From the NCBI GenBank assembly GCA_949825045.1, contig OX463813.1, forward strand, positions 7,626,001 to 7,690,000: a DNA stretch of 64,000 bases, given 5' to 3'. Origin of the DNA: Argyresthia goedartella (lineage: Eukaryota > Arthropoda > Insecta > Lepidoptera > Argyresthiidae). Positions 32,159-44,600 of this stretch are shown here, one piece after another. The notes below the pieces were generated by a model. That model was not told the origin of the DNA, ran no database searches, and was given only the letters and a program-made list of their open reading frames with translations. The translations under genes and the position numbers were made by a program. Within the stretch, counting starts at the first letter, position 1. Each line of letters begins with the position of its first letter.

Positions 32159-33239
32159 ATCGGGAAAGGCTTACAAGTGGTCCCGTCGGGCAAGTTTTTA
32201 TTTACCCTTAATAATTAAGTTCTTAAACGGTATGTATATCTAAGTATACATTTTTGTGATTATTTTGAAATTTAATTTACCTCAATAACTAAGTTCTTAA
32301 ACTAATGTAAGTATACCTAAGTAATTTTGAGTCGTCGCCAAACAAGCAAGTTAATTAATTACGTAAAGCGTGATGTGCGGCAGCGGCGCGGTGCGACACG
32401 CTCCTTCGCCGGACAGGAAACAAATGGGCAAACACGTGAAACACGTGAGGGCACACCTGCCTACTATTACAATACAAAAGGTTTACAGAACAGAAAAATA
32501 TCTACACAATTTTACGTTTGTCAATTATCTCGAAAATCCCTGAAAACTTCTAAACGGACTACCCGAGTTACAAAATTTCTATTGCCCTGTCCGTTTTAGA
32601 CCTACACCTGTCAAATGACACGAAAAACAACACAATATCTACACAAACAAAAAAAAACATGTTTTCAACTTACGTAACTAAGGTGGCGTGAATTTACCTA
32701 ACAAAAAATTTGTTAATACTTATTTTATTATACTGATTGAAAAATAGGCAACTGTTATTTATTTAAACCGTCCACTGAACAGTTATAATAACTTTGTTTC
32801 CGTTAATCCATTGTTGCATTATTTGTATTAACAGACGCGCGTGTCAAGCGGATGGCACTCACGTTCGCACTGGTTTGAACTGCTCTGAGATATCGTGTCC
32901 GTGAGCAGTATCTATGTGTGCGTTGCTCGAGCGCGCTTGTATGTAGATTGATTTCTGTACCTATTTATTTTGTAGTTCTGCTATGGCGCCATGCGAGGTG
33001 GAGGGCCTGGAATTTGGAGATGTATCCTAATTTACACATGATCACAAAATTAAGACGGCTCGCCGGACAGGGTTTTGTACATAAATCCAAATGAGGGGTA
33101 AACTCCTCTTACAATTGCTATATTTAGGACGTGAAATAATACACAGATTACTGCACCCAGATAGAAAACTATTATAAACATTCAGTGGCAAAAACCTCGC
33201 TGGCGGGTGAATATCCCACGCGAACAGGCCCGTCTCCTC
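32159..33239. other. No gene; one local direct duplication
   Basis: AT-rich. ATTAAGTTCTTAAAC-type sequence near 32207-32250 recurs near 32280-32325 as an imperfect direct repeat. No coding signal. Confidence 0.5.
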
Positions 33240-33380
33240 GCCCGTTTCCTGGGCGTTGATTAAGTTAACAAATTGGTTAAACTGAATTGAACCAATCACA
33301 TGCCGCTAATATTAAAAAAGCGGCACGTTATTGGCTGAAATCAGTTTAACCTAGTTGTTAAGTTGACCAGGAAACCGGCC
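33240..33380. repeat. Foldback element, about 60-bp imperfect arms
   Basis: GTTTCCTGG...GGTTAAACTGA...CCAAT...TGCCGCT on the left pairs with AGCGGCACGTTATTGGC...GTTTAACC...CCAGGAAACC on the right around a short A/T loop at about 33308-33318. A single arm of the same family occurs in each triplicated macrodomain unit (46567-46626, 51328-51387, 56091-56150). It is therefore a dispersed repeat. Confidence 0.75.
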
Positions 33381-33893
33381 GACACGACAATTTAACAATT
33401 TACACAAAAGCACGCTAAACCATTCATTTCCAAGTCAGAGTACGAAGAATTCGCTTAAGCAGAATATCAAAGGTCCGCAATAACACGGGCCCCGCGGGTC
33501 AGATATCTCTGTCACCCGATTTGAAACTATTCCAGATTTACCCGTCATTTCGTGGTCGCTACGACGGAATTTGAATCAATAAACACCACTGCGTGTTTAA
33601 ATATAATAATAATAATAATTGTTCTCCTCTGCACATCTTTCTGCAAAAGTCGCGGGCTGCGGTTGTCTTTTGTCCCACTGCTGTGCGGCTTTGCATGTGT
33701 GCGTGAGCGCGCCGGTTGTTGTGTGGGTACGCTCAAATGCCTAGAAACGACGCCGGGCGGCGGCGGCGGCGGCGGAGACGGCCCTTAAACCCCGTTAATT
33801 ATTTATTTCAGTTATACTGGCGTGAATTGCGAAACACTGAGAATAAACACAATCTCCATTGTCCTAAAACTTTAATAATGGACCTTATGGATA
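33381..33893. other. No gene; microsatellites
   Basis: Contains (TAA)n near 33600-33618 and (GGC)n near 33758-33776. A frame through the GGC run would encode Gly or Arg repeats, but nothing else supports a gene. Confidence 0.5.
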
Positions 33894-34275
33894 TGTCACC
33901 GTAAGATAGTCTAAACCGTTAGTTGATAAACTAACGCGTTAATTGATCAACTATCGACAGATAGTAAACCAGACAGACAGGGTTTAGAATTTACGTTTCT
34001 TTTGTTCTTACATATCAATCTAACACCGAAGACTATTCGGGGGCTTCGCTGCGCTCGCCCCCTCTAGTCTTCACCTAAGCTACCGCAGTATTTGCGGTAG
34101 CGTATTTCTTTTGCAATTCAAGTTTAAACCAGTTTATATTTAACGTTAATTTATCAACTAACGTGTCGTCTAATAAGTAGTACGCTACAGTTTACGATAT
34201 GTCGATAGATGACCAGCTGACGAGAAAAAAAACGTTAGTTTATCAACTAACATTTCTGACAATCTTACGGTGACA
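33894..34275. mobile_element. MITE, 382 bp, GATA target duplication
   Basis: The left end TGTCACCGTAAGAT and right end ATCTTACGGTGACA are exact inverted complements. Similarity extends about 45 bp to GTTAGTTGATAAACTAAC. GATA flanks both sides (33890-33893 and 34276-34279), a 4-bp target duplication. The interior has two hairpins: a GC-rich one at 34028-34072 and CTACCGCA/TGCGGTAG at 34080-34100. There is no frame. A 4-bp duplication would fit Chapaev- or Sola1-type transposases, but the superfamily is unassigned. Confidence 0.8.
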
Positions 34276-34924
34276 GATATATTAGATAAATTAAAACCAA
34301 GGACGAAGTATATCGCTTCGTTTATTTAGGAGAATAAGATCTACTTCAATTTCAAAAAACTTATTCATTAGTTAGGTTGCCTTTGATGGATCTTTGCCGG
34401 GGGACACCGGACATTTAGTTCTTAGGTATTTCTAAGGGGAAGACTGATGTCAAAACAAAAATCCAAACTTAGGCCATTATCTATGGGATTGTAGAGCCTT
34501 ATGTAAATCATTATGGTTTATTTATACAAACTTATACTAGCATTGTAATGAAATTAGATTCTCCTCTCTTACTATACATTACAACTTGATACCTGCTGAC
34601 AAATTCTCTCTCCGTTCATAACGAATTTCCGTTAACAATTTAACCATAATTTGCGTGCCCATCTTAGATCAAAATAAGTTTATTACTCAATCAATAGCTT
34701 AGTCTGATATTATTACTGTTGATACCACTCACTATATACACTAAGCATTACTCAATGGTTTTGTTTAGTTTAAACACTCAATAACTATACATGAATAGAC
34801 TCTGCCTGAATCTACAATTGGTAAAAGTTTTAACAAAGACCAGTTAACGTGACACGCGTGATATTATCTTATCATCATAGACACTAGATATTAATTATTA
34901 CAGTGTACTACATACCCCGTTCAA
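34276..34924. other. No gene seen
   Basis: AT-rich intergenic sequence without recognisable repeats. Confidence 0.5.
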
Positions 34925-35175
34925 TAGTTAGGTTAGCCTAGCGGGTAGTGAACCTGCCTACGAAGCTAACAGTCCTGGGTTGGAATCTCCGTAAGGGCAA
35001 ATATTCGCGTATGAACATGAATATTTGTTTTTTAGTCTGGGATATTTTATATGTATTTATATAAGTATTTATATCTATTCATATATCGTCATTTAGTACA
35101 CATAACATAACACAAGCCTTGTTGGGCTCAATATGGGAAGACCATATTACTCACTATATTACATGCGAGTAAATA
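34925..35175 (+). repeat. tRNA-derived SINE, lepidopteran type
   Basis: A-box-like TTAGCCTAGCGGGTAG and a decayed B-box GGTTGGAATCTC are followed by AGGGCAAATATT. The body then has TTTTTTAGTCTGG, TATTTATAT runs, CATAACACAAGCC and TTGGGCTCAATATGGGA. This head-plus-body pattern is familiar from moth and butterfly SINEs, and is one reason for the taxonomic call. Confidence 0.75.
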
Positions 35176-36649
35176 ATTTCCACAGTTGACAACATTTCAT
35201 TTTTGTTTAGGTAAAAAGATGTAATGTCTATTGAGATATATTTTAATGCTTAATACGAAACATATTTAAATAGATAGATAAACGTTTATTGCATCAAAGC
35301 AGCACACATACAAATTAAAAGTGATACGGAGGTGCAACTATAAAATAACTTAAATGAAAGCAAAGTTATAAAAAAAAACTCATAAGATTATTACTAAAAC
35401 AATAAAACAAAAAGAAGAATATAGGTCGGTATGTAGGCGCGCTGCATTGACGCGAAAAGGTCAAAGCTCAGTGTTTATTGCTCGTTAAGAGCAGCACTGG
35501 TTTTCAGCTATTTTTTTTTTCATTCGTTTTAAAGATACTTTGAAAATAATTCAGATATCGAGGATCTAGGCAGAAGAACTACAAATATCTTTGCCTAGCA
35601 TTATAAAAATACTAGCTGACACTAGCTGTCAATATCACCACAACATCTAATTATTGAAAGTAGTTACTGAGTTGACTAATTTCTACAACAAGGCCTATAT
35701 GTTCGACTCGATGTCGAGAATTCAGAGTTTAATTATGTAAACAAACCTGCAATTCTCGACTTAACTGAATGATAATAAAGGTTCGTTTTCCCTAGACCTT
35801 GTATTACAATCATGGAAGTTGGTCATGGGTAATTTTATTAATACAATAGTTATTAATTAATTACCTTTGATCAAATTATGGAATAAGCCGTCGCAAAGCC
35901 ACCGCCAATGTTCACATAACGCCAGAATGAAGCAATAGAAGTACGGAAATTCACAGTTATGTTCTATTCAGATTTGCATATTTATATTACTATACGGATA
36001 CATATATTTATATCTTCGCACTTTACGAAGTAACAATATCATGTTTGGATCTGCTGATGGTAGATTGAAGGTCAATTCATTAACCTTAAAATGAATCATG
36101 CTCTTACGCACGTCTATGGATGTGAAGAAATATTTTATACTTCATGCTAGGTATGCTATTGTGCATTATTAAGAGACAAACGAGTTTATAATGAAACACA
36201 TAACATGTAAAATAAACAACCAGTGAAACTACATTGTGTATGTTTATAGTTTTCTCTATGTGGAAGAATATTTAATATAATCTACATAAATATCGGATGA
36301 GACAGTTGAATGTCATTCACAAAATATAATCCTATCCTGATCGGTCATACCCCATCCCAATCCGGTGAATCTATGACTAAATCCAATTCATAATACTTAT
36401 ACGCTACTCCTTTTATAAACGTGTATCAGAACTACAAATTAATTGGTTTCGTAGAATTATCTGGGTAGAAGACCGAATCAAGTGGTAGGGGTTTTTTCCC
36501 AAAATTTTATAAATATCAAATTTTCTTTTTATTATTCTATTTTTTTATTCTATTTTAATCATTGATGACATTTTATGATATGAATCTACCTTATAAATTT
36601 ATTAATCACATTATGGATATTAATCTGTATCATTCTTATTAGTGGGGAC
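35176..36649. other. No gene; a LINE 3' end near 35263-35480
   Basis: AGATAGATAAACGTTTATTGC near 35269 looks like the tail and 3' UTR of a minus-strand LINE. The rest is AT-rich and unassigned. Confidence 0.45.
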
Positions 36650-38605
36650 ATATTTAAATATATATCTTTTATAAAGTATTCAAGACATCACTCATCCATC
36701 CAATTTACAAAACAGGAGATAGAAACTGTGTCGGTAATTACCGCCCCATATCTGTATTACCAGCTCTGTCTAAAATAGTAGAAAAAATTTTGAACAAAAG
36801 ATTAATATCGTACCTTGAAAAAGAAAATATTCTGTCTACCAATCAATTTGGCTTTAGAGCGGGCAGATCTACAGCAGATGCGGTACTGGAACTTACAGAA
36901 TATGTTGCCACCCACATTGACAAACAAAATAAATGTATCGAAGTGTTTTTGGATCTTGCAAAAGCCTTCGACACGGTTTCTGTCTCTATTTTGCTAAACA
37001 AGATGGAACAACTTGGTATTAGAGGGACATCACTGAAAATATTTAAAGACTATTTAAAAAATAGGAAACAAAGGGTAAAATTGGCAAATCACTACAGTAA
37101 TGACGTTGTATGTTGTGAATATGGAGTACCACAGGGTAGCGTCTTGGGTCCAACACTCTTCTTATTGTATATCAACAATTTGTGCGATTTAGATATAAAT
37201 AGCGGAAGATTATTCACTTTTGCGGATGATACATCTATTGTTTTTCATGGTAGAACTTGGGATGAAGCAAAGTCAAATACAGAAACTGGATTAAATAGAA
37301 TAACAAAATGGCTTAACCGTAATCTATTAACGCTAAACACTACCAAAACGAAATTCATTCTCTTTAGGAATACAATACGATCGTTACCACCCGAAAATAA
37401 TTTCAAAATTCAACTACACACCTGTCAATACAACAACCAAAATAAATGCAACTGCACATTTCTAGATAGAACCAAAACAATTAAATACCTAGGAGTGCTC
37501 CTAGATGAAAAATTAACATGGGTCCCACACATTAACTTACTAACGGAGAGAACAAGGAGACTTATATATATTTTTAAAAAACTGAGGCACGTAGCGGATT
37601 ACACACTACTAAAAAATGTGTATACTGCTCTAGCAGAGTCTATCTTGACTTATTGTATTTCGTCATGGGGCGGTGCTCGAAAGACGCATCTTATAAACCT
37701 AGAAAGAGCACAATGTGCCTTACTCAAAGTAATTAAATTTAAACCTTTCAGGTACCCTACAGTCGATCTTTATTCAGAATGCGACGTCCTAACAGTCAGA
37801 CAACTATACATAAAAAATATAATTATCTATCAACACAAAAAATTAATTTATGATGATGCCATCGCAAATAGACGAACACATAAAGTCTGTCCCACTATTC
37901 GAATTAAAACAAGTTACATACAAAAATTCCAATGTTATACAGGCCCCATGTTGTACAATAATCTGAATAAAATCCTAAATATCTATCCCCTTAATATCTA
38001 TGAATGTAAAATAAAACTGGTTGAATGGCTAAAAACTCAAGAATATAATAAAATAGAAAGCTTGTTTGTTAATATTATATAAAATAATAAAATTTGCCTA
38101 TTTAAAATTTCTAACTCCAGTCTTTAAAATTTTTCTAAAATTAAAAGAATAGAAAATCTTAACACTAAATAGTTAAATGAATACTAATAAGTAAATAAAT
38201 AACGGCACTAACTTCATATCTCGTATTCAAGTCTCGTATTCAAGTTTCTCATCCACAACACTTAAAAACTTTGTCGAAGTTCACATTTACCATGGTCTAA
38301 CCAATTGCAACCACTTATATAGATTCTACCCTCATATAGCTGAATAAACATCTAATGAATCAACTTAACCAATTTGTCAAAACACTGGAAGGAACTAGCG
38401 TTTAAGATACAGGCTAGGCCTAGTTTAAGCGCTAGTGCTCATAGAATTATATTATGTATAAGTTTAACGAAAATGAATGAGTGTATCCCAACGATTCGTT
38501 GGGTACCTATTGTAAGTTTACAACCTTTAGAATGTAAGTACAATATGTAATTGTTTATTCTTACGTCAAATAAAGATATTTTTTATTTATTTATTTATTT
38601 ATATT
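36650..38605 (+). pseudogene. 5'-truncated LINE with intact RT frame
   Basis: The open frame runs from about 36670 (before the first Met at 36790) to the stop at 38080-38082. It begins with IHPIYKTGDRNCVGNYRPIS, then QFGFRAGRST, FLDLAKAFDTVS, YGVPQGSVLGPTLFLLYINN, FTFADDTSIVF (catalytic FADD, where most have YADD), TIKYLGVLLDEKLTW and ESILTYCISSWGG. No internal stop is present over about 470 codons. It shares domain layout with the LINE split at 5-11 kb. The 3' UTR ends in AATAAAGATA and a (TTTA)n tail near 38570-38605. It lacks the endonuclease, so it is dead on arrival by 5' truncation. Confidence 0.85.
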
Positions 38606-39319
38606 GAAATTTAAAATGACTAATTATTCAATTTAAAACATTCCTGTTTAAAATCTATTGTCAAACTTGACAGCACTTCTTACTCATACCTCTAGAATTA
38701 GCGTGACTGGTTTCACATGTAGTAGGAGATCTAATTTACTAGACGATCAATTTCATTTGGCCATCACAATTAATAAGAGACTGCGTTTCAAGAAAGGACA
38801 GTTTGAAAGCCTTATATAAAATGGGGGTTGTTACATGATGTTCCAAGTCATAATAAATCACGTCTTAAGTTATTCAATGTAACAAAAAACAGTTTTTTGC
38901 AGATATCGCTTCCTTATCTCTACAATGATAATTTCGTCTGGTCATAAAATTCTCTACAAATTAGCCCTTAAATATTTTCTATTCTACGAGCGATTTCGAC
39001 GTACTTAGAGCGCGAGAGCGCGCTGCGCTAAGCGATACATGGCTTCATGCTAGGGTAATCGTCTTTCCCGGGAAATCGTATGTAGGATAACGTTAATAAA
39101 CACATATCATAACACACATCACGCGTCACGTCTTTTCCCTTACGGGGTGGCAAGGGCACAATTGTGCCCACGTTTAGCCAGTTTAAATCATGCATTTAGC
39201 GTGACCGGACAAACCCATCACCGCAGCTATACGGATTGAAGGTTTTACTAGCGATATTGTTCATCACTGTTACAACGTCCGTATAATGTACTTGCGGTAA
39301 ATTACTTATCTCATTGGTA
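38606..39319. other. No gene seen
   Basis: Intergenic. One perfect 16-bp palindrome (GGGCACAATTGTGCCC, 39154-39169). Nothing else is clear. Confidence 0.5.
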
Positions 39320-39400
39320 CATGGGCGGCACCGGATTCGAACCCCCATATCCTTCGTGAGAAGCGAGAGTGAAACCACTAGACTACGGAGCTCTTTCACG
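39320..39400 (-). repeat. tRNA-derived SINE head, tRNA-Glu-like
   Basis: The minus strand has GTAGTCTAGTGG (A-box region) and GGTTCGAATCC (B-box) in tRNA spacing, ending GGTGCCGCC. The acceptor arm is not intact, so I do not call a tRNA gene. Confidence 0.6.
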
Positions 39401-40430
39401 CTCTTCTTGAAAGACAAAATTGAAAGGCAAAAAGGAGATTTTGATAATGTTAGTGGTGTATTGTCTTTAACCTTGAATTGGTTCACAGTTAATAATTTAT
39501 TGTTAAAAGCTGGTAAAACCAAGTGTATCCAAATGTCAGGCAAGTTGAGACCAGTTTAGTCTTAGACAACAACGCGTTAGAATTAGTAAATGATACGAAG
39601 TTTCTTGGAATAACCATTGATAGCAAATTGCAGTGGGGACCCCACATAGATAAATCAGCTGGTAAATTGAGTTCTGTGGCTTACGCTGTTAGGAACATCA
39701 GACAAAGCACGGATGTGGCTACATCTAGGTTAGTATATTTTAGTTACTTTCATAGTGTCATGTCCTATGGTATCTTGTTGTGGGGGAAAGCAGCGGATAT
39801 TCAAACTATTTTTATTTTACAGTAAAGAGCTATTCGAGCAATTTATAATTTAAAACGCTCAGACTCCCTAAGAGAGCTTTTTAAAGAAATTGACATACTA
39901 ACTGTAGCTAGTCAATTTATTTTCGAAAATATAATGTATGTACGCAAGAACCTTACAACATTTTCCAAACTTAGTGATAGCTGTAATGTTAACCTAAGAA
40001 ATAATCACTGCGCCTCGGTTTAGACTAGCGAAGGTTAGAAATTCTATCAAAGGTTCTATCATGCATTCTCTACTATAATAAGATACCTCTGGAGATTTTG
40101 AAATTGGCATTTGAGCAGTTTAAAAAGCATGTTAAAGCGACTTTGTCGAAAAAGGGATATTACAATGTTCAAGATTGAAAGGACTGTATGGGGTTAATCT
40201 AGCTCAACACAGACCTTGCTGTTATTAATTTTGTAATTATTTATTCATGCTTATTAATCATAATAATTAAATTTTAATATTTGTAATAGTTAACCTATAT
40301 ATAGATCTAAAAATCAATCTGTGGGAGTTTCTACGCCCTGCTTCTCCCACAGTAGTCCAATGAAGAGAAGAGGCAAAAAATATATGTAAATATCTACAGT
40401 AATAAAGTACTTTGACTTTGTCTTTGACTT
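39401..40430 (+). pseudogene. Jockey-type LINE C-terminal fragment
   Basis: Plus-strand frames read LTLNWFTVNNLLLKAGKTKC. A frameshift near 39540 gives TKFLGITIDSKLQWGPHIDK, LVYFSYFHSVMSYGILLWG and (after a TAA) RAIRAIYNLKRSDSLRELF and ILTVASQFIFENIMYVRKN. These are thumb and C-terminal motifs of Jockey-clade LINEs. The 3' end carries a TTTGACT-type tail near 40408-40430. The fragment is 5'-truncated beside the SINE head. Confidence 0.75.
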
Positions 40431-40964
40431 CAAAATTTGTAATTATTAATGACTCATCATTAACGCATTTTATTAAATGAAATTTTAATTTATCAAATAT
40501 ACTATGTAGTTCTATTTTGTTTAGTCACTACGAGATGTTAGATGCGTTCTCTCAAATTCAGAGTTGCTGATGCTGCTCGCCGTGATTGTGATTTTGTTAA
40601 GATAATACTTAGAATGTTATGCCGTACAATTGTTATGAAGATATTATTATTTGAAACCATAGAGAGCGAGATATTTGCCAAAGACCTTATTTTTATGCCC
40701 GGATTATTAATATGTAGTACCTTTAGGTACATCTGATTATTGTGACACTGCCGTGGCGCTGCTTTTTTTAACGCGTTTTTCTTATTCTCATAGTTCCCCG
40801 TCATAAAAATATTCGATAATCATTACAGAGGCACCTATATAAGTTTCTGAAATCTATATCGACATTATCGGACCGTTGTTGAGCATAACACGCATCATAA
40901 CTCAGATTAACTAAACTCTTTGCATACAAACTTTATGCATCGCACTGTCAAACATAAGGGAGGA
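40431..40964. other. No gene seen
   Basis: AT-rich intergenic sequence with short frames only. Confidence 0.5.
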
Positions 40965-41135
40965 TAGGAATGCACCGGCCAGTAATGCCCGGCCCCGGAA
41001 TGCCCGACCCCGGGATGGTGGGATTTGGGACGCCAATTCCTGGGCCATACATTCCAGGCCGCGCATTCCTGGGCCGGGCATTCCGGGGTCGTGCACTGCC
41101 TGTGCGACCCCGGAATGCCCGGCCCCGGAATTGTG
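40965..41135. repeat. GC-rich palindromic repeat cluster
   Basis: The word GGCCCCGGAATGCCCG and its complement recur many times in both orientations (CCGGAATGCC, GGCATTCCGG, CATTCCTGGGCC). Because the array is palindromic, both strands are open and encode Gly-Pro-Met/Arg-Asn-Ala repeats. I regard that as a by-product. The block stands out sharply from its AT-rich surroundings. Confidence 0.8.
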
Positions 41136-41430
41136 GGACGTCTCTCATTAGCTGGAAATACTGGCTTTTGGTTGGTCGGACATTTTGGGTTTACCTTAGA
41201 CGAATCTAAAGCACTCTAAAGCCATGGTCATAGTAGTGAGTTTTTTTTGTAAGTAAGTTAGACATTCACTGACATTCACTAGACCCATAGCATAACCTCA
41301 AAATTATTCAGATTTGGTTAGATTAAAATAAGAACAAACTCAATTAAGCCATTAATAAAAAAAACAATGAAGACTGGGTTCAAGTAGCATTATATTTCTT
41401 AAGACAGTTGAGGCTTATTTAAATCACTGA
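41136..41430. other. 3' flank of the macrodomain gene
   Basis: AT-rich, no frame. It would contain the 3' UTR and polyadenylation site of the minus-strand gene. I could not pick a convincing signal. Confidence 0.4.
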
Positions 41431-41676
41431 TTAATCAGTGACGGTAGGCCCATCGTTATAATTCCACTCGTGTAGTGGAAAGTACATTTGCATCAAAGTC
41501 TCATAAACCTCCACATCGACTGGCATAAAAGTGCAGAATATGATCCTCTGTATATTTTCGTTCTCTTCGAGGAATTTGCGGGCGGTTCTCAGGGCGATGT
41601 GCCCTGCCAGGCGATTCGGGAAACCGTAGATGCCGGTCGAGATGCAGGGGAAGGCGATGGAATTCAAGCTGTATTC
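41431..41676 (-). CDS. MACROD1/2: MACROD exon 5 (terminal)
   Basis: Acceptor TTCCACAG, then [20 protein letters not shown]. This is the second ADP-ribose-binding loop and C-terminal helix of the macrodomain, ending DGPTVTD and TAA. It is single copy in the window. Confidence 0.92.
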   Translation of the reverse strand, partial: EYSLNSIAFPCISTGIYGFPNRLAGHIALRTARKFLEENENIQRIIFCTFMPVDVEVYETLMQMYFPLHEWNYNDGPTVTD

Positions 41677-44600
41677 CTGTGGAATATAACAATACGGTCA
41701 CTTTTAGTTTTTGTAAGAAAGTGGAAATCGTACGAATGTGTGGTCCCGCTCCAACCATGGACCTCGTATATCAGTCGCCGTGGCCGGATATGGATTGGAA
41801 GACATCATCTGTGTTACTACAAAAAAAGAAGCTCCTGTTCAACAATTGTTTACAGACATAAATGAATATTGTTTGAAGTTTTTTTTAAGGTTAAACTGTG
41901 TTTGATATTTTTTGTAGCAACACGGCGTATGTTTTATAAGTAGCGTCCGACCGAAACTGGATTTTCAGCCGAAACCGAAACTTCTCTTGTGATAATGTAT
42001 TACAATTCCCTGCAATTTGGAGCTTTACTCTCATAGGAATTTCTCGGACTATGTAATTACCCTCTCAAAGTATATTGTTTTTCTATGTGTAATTTGAAAC
42101 AATGCAAATGAATTTGTCCTTTTTTTAAATAAAATAATGATGTTAGTCGTAGCTCGTCACCGTACCGCAGGTTTATCAGCTACAAAACGAATGTTTCGGC
42201 TGAGCCGAAGATTCGGCCGGTTTTTGGCCGAAGCATCAAAGACGATCAGATGCGGGTTCAAAACCAGCGCTGACCATGTGCCAATGAGCTTCTTGTTCTA
42301 CAGTACAAAAAACACTCATGTCTCCATAGCTGCAGCAATGGGCTGGCCTCCTGTCACACAAGATGGAGTATAGAAACACTGCCTAAACATGGGCACTAGG
42401 GCCTTCGCCAGCCCGCATGGAAATATCTAGACACACACACACAAATACATTTTACACACCTGTTGGTAGGATAGACACTTCTCGTAGCATTTCTGCAGGT
42501 CTGGTGCTGATCCGTTTTGTGGACCAACGGTGTGGATGACGTCTGAAATTAAATAACAAATATATGTGTCATGCAATATTTAAGATAGTGCTTCTTTGAT
42601 GGTGTGTCAATGGGTTGGTAGTATGCCTCCTCTCTCAGATAAACCAAACTCTTGTGCCTCCTCTATTGACCTTAAAGTTAAAGCTTCAATGGGGACCTCA
42701 AATGAGGTTAGCTCGCCATATATTTCTGGAAGAAGTAAATAGAATTTGACGACTTTGACAGATAGACAGCCTTACCCCACGTCATCTGCAATGAGCTTTT
42801 GAGATTGGGTGCCATTATATTAATTAGTGGAGAATTTGTGTAAAGATTTAAAGGTTTACTTACATTTGGCCGGCAAGTCATAGCCACCAGTAACCTTAGC
42901 ATCTCCTGTAGCACATCCATTTAGAGAATTGCATTCTTCCTATAAAATTTGGAAAATTATTATGGAATGTAAAATCAAATAAATATAATTATATATTATT
43001 ATGTTATGATGCAAGTGTGGAAGTAGTATCAATCTTTTCGTTTGACCTTGGCACTCGAGAAAATGATTCGGTTCAGTTTTGCCAGCAAAAATTTAAAAAA
43101 CTTATTTATATTGAGATTAAGGAAAAAGGTGTTCTCAAAAAATATAGCTACACATATTCTGCCCAGAAAAGGTTATACATTTTTTTTTGTAGGGGCAACC
43201 ATTATCTCATATAAAGTACTTTAATATTATAACAAGCAACTTAATTTCTGATGTCTCGATACGTTTTATGCCGGGGACTATCAGCTAATTTGAAAGGAAA
43301 ATAAAGTTGCTCTGATCAAAGCGGTTGCATTTCATTTTCATAACAACCCCCTAAAATATGACTTCACCTTGCAGTTTCATCCCGTATTAAGCTTTTATTA
43401 TATAATATAATTGAAAGTATATTTTATAAGAAAATGGTTGACCATAAGTAGAAAATTGTAATGACCTTTTTTGTGAAGTATCTGTTTTGCTATATCTTCT
43501 TTATTAAATGTTTTTCGTAATCCCGACGGTTACTGAAATAATTAGGACAACGGTTTTTTTTTGCTGGCAACATCATCCAAATTATGTTTCTACAAGGTCT
43601 AACGAAGAGATTGAGTGAGACTACTACGACACTTGCATCTTCAACGAACCCACGCGTGTACGTTTGAAACGCAACTATTGCAAAAATCATGAAATTGCTT
43701 GCATTGCCTGCATGACATTATTGAGAAAATCTGTGATGTAACTGTCGATGTGGATGCTGTAATTTCCAAGTTAAATGTCCCGCGTTCGAATCCCGGCGCG
43801 GAAGGAATAAAACAACATTATCCCCAGGTCTTGAAAGTGTATTATGTAATGTTTGTACCTTCGCTTACACAGGGCAACCTACTGTGGAGCCCTAAGCAAC
43901 ATATGTGCCTTAAAGCACCCAGGTGAATATCCGAAGTTCAAGCGCCACTGTGCAGGATGAATAACACTTTGTTGCGTTGTATCAAGAATTGCTATTTATT
44001 TGAATGTTTTTCGAAGAGTCCAATCTGTTCCTAACTCTTTATTAATCTGTGGTTAAAGTAAATGTTTGTTTGTTATCCTAATTCATGTTATTTCTCTTAG
44101 TCCTTCTCTTGTGGTTAGGACAGATTTGTTGATTGAAAAGGTACACTTACCTGCAACAGAGGACCTGCTGCCCTGTGTATAGCACCATCAACGCCACCTC
44201 CAGCCCTTAGCAGTGAGTTAGCCGCATTCACTATGGCATCTATCTGAAACATATATATTTTATGCATGTAGTTTATTGAGTTGTAATTTAAGGTTTGTTG
44301 TACACATAGGTCTACCCGTACTCTGCGATTAACCTATCTCATGTTGACATGGTAACTGAAAGAGATCTCTTGATAGAGATAAGCTCGCCTTTGTACACTA
44401 CTTTAATGTATAAGGTTGGGTCGCCTAAGATGGGACGCATTAGCCGAACATTTTAGACGTACGTATTTTTATTTTATTTCTCATGATTCGATGTCGTTTT
44501 TCTGTTGCGGTCTACTGAAAATAGATGAAAAAGAAATATTGTTTAACCCCAATTTTTTGGTTTGGTTAGATGCTATATATCTCAGCAAATTAAGAGTTTA

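Noticed and set aside
33716..33904. Poly-Gly/Arg frame at the (GGC)n tract
   Set aside because: Microsatellite-driven frames in several phases with no flanking coding signal.
40973..41209. Gly-Pro-Met-rich proteins on both strands
   Set aside because: The frames arise because the GC-rich repeat is palindromic. There is no start context, splice signal or homology.
43490..43690. Extra MACROD first exon (translation begins like MLPAKK)
   Set aside because: Only about 28 nt resemble the true exon 1 start. The rest diverges and no matching donor or macrodomain strand follows.
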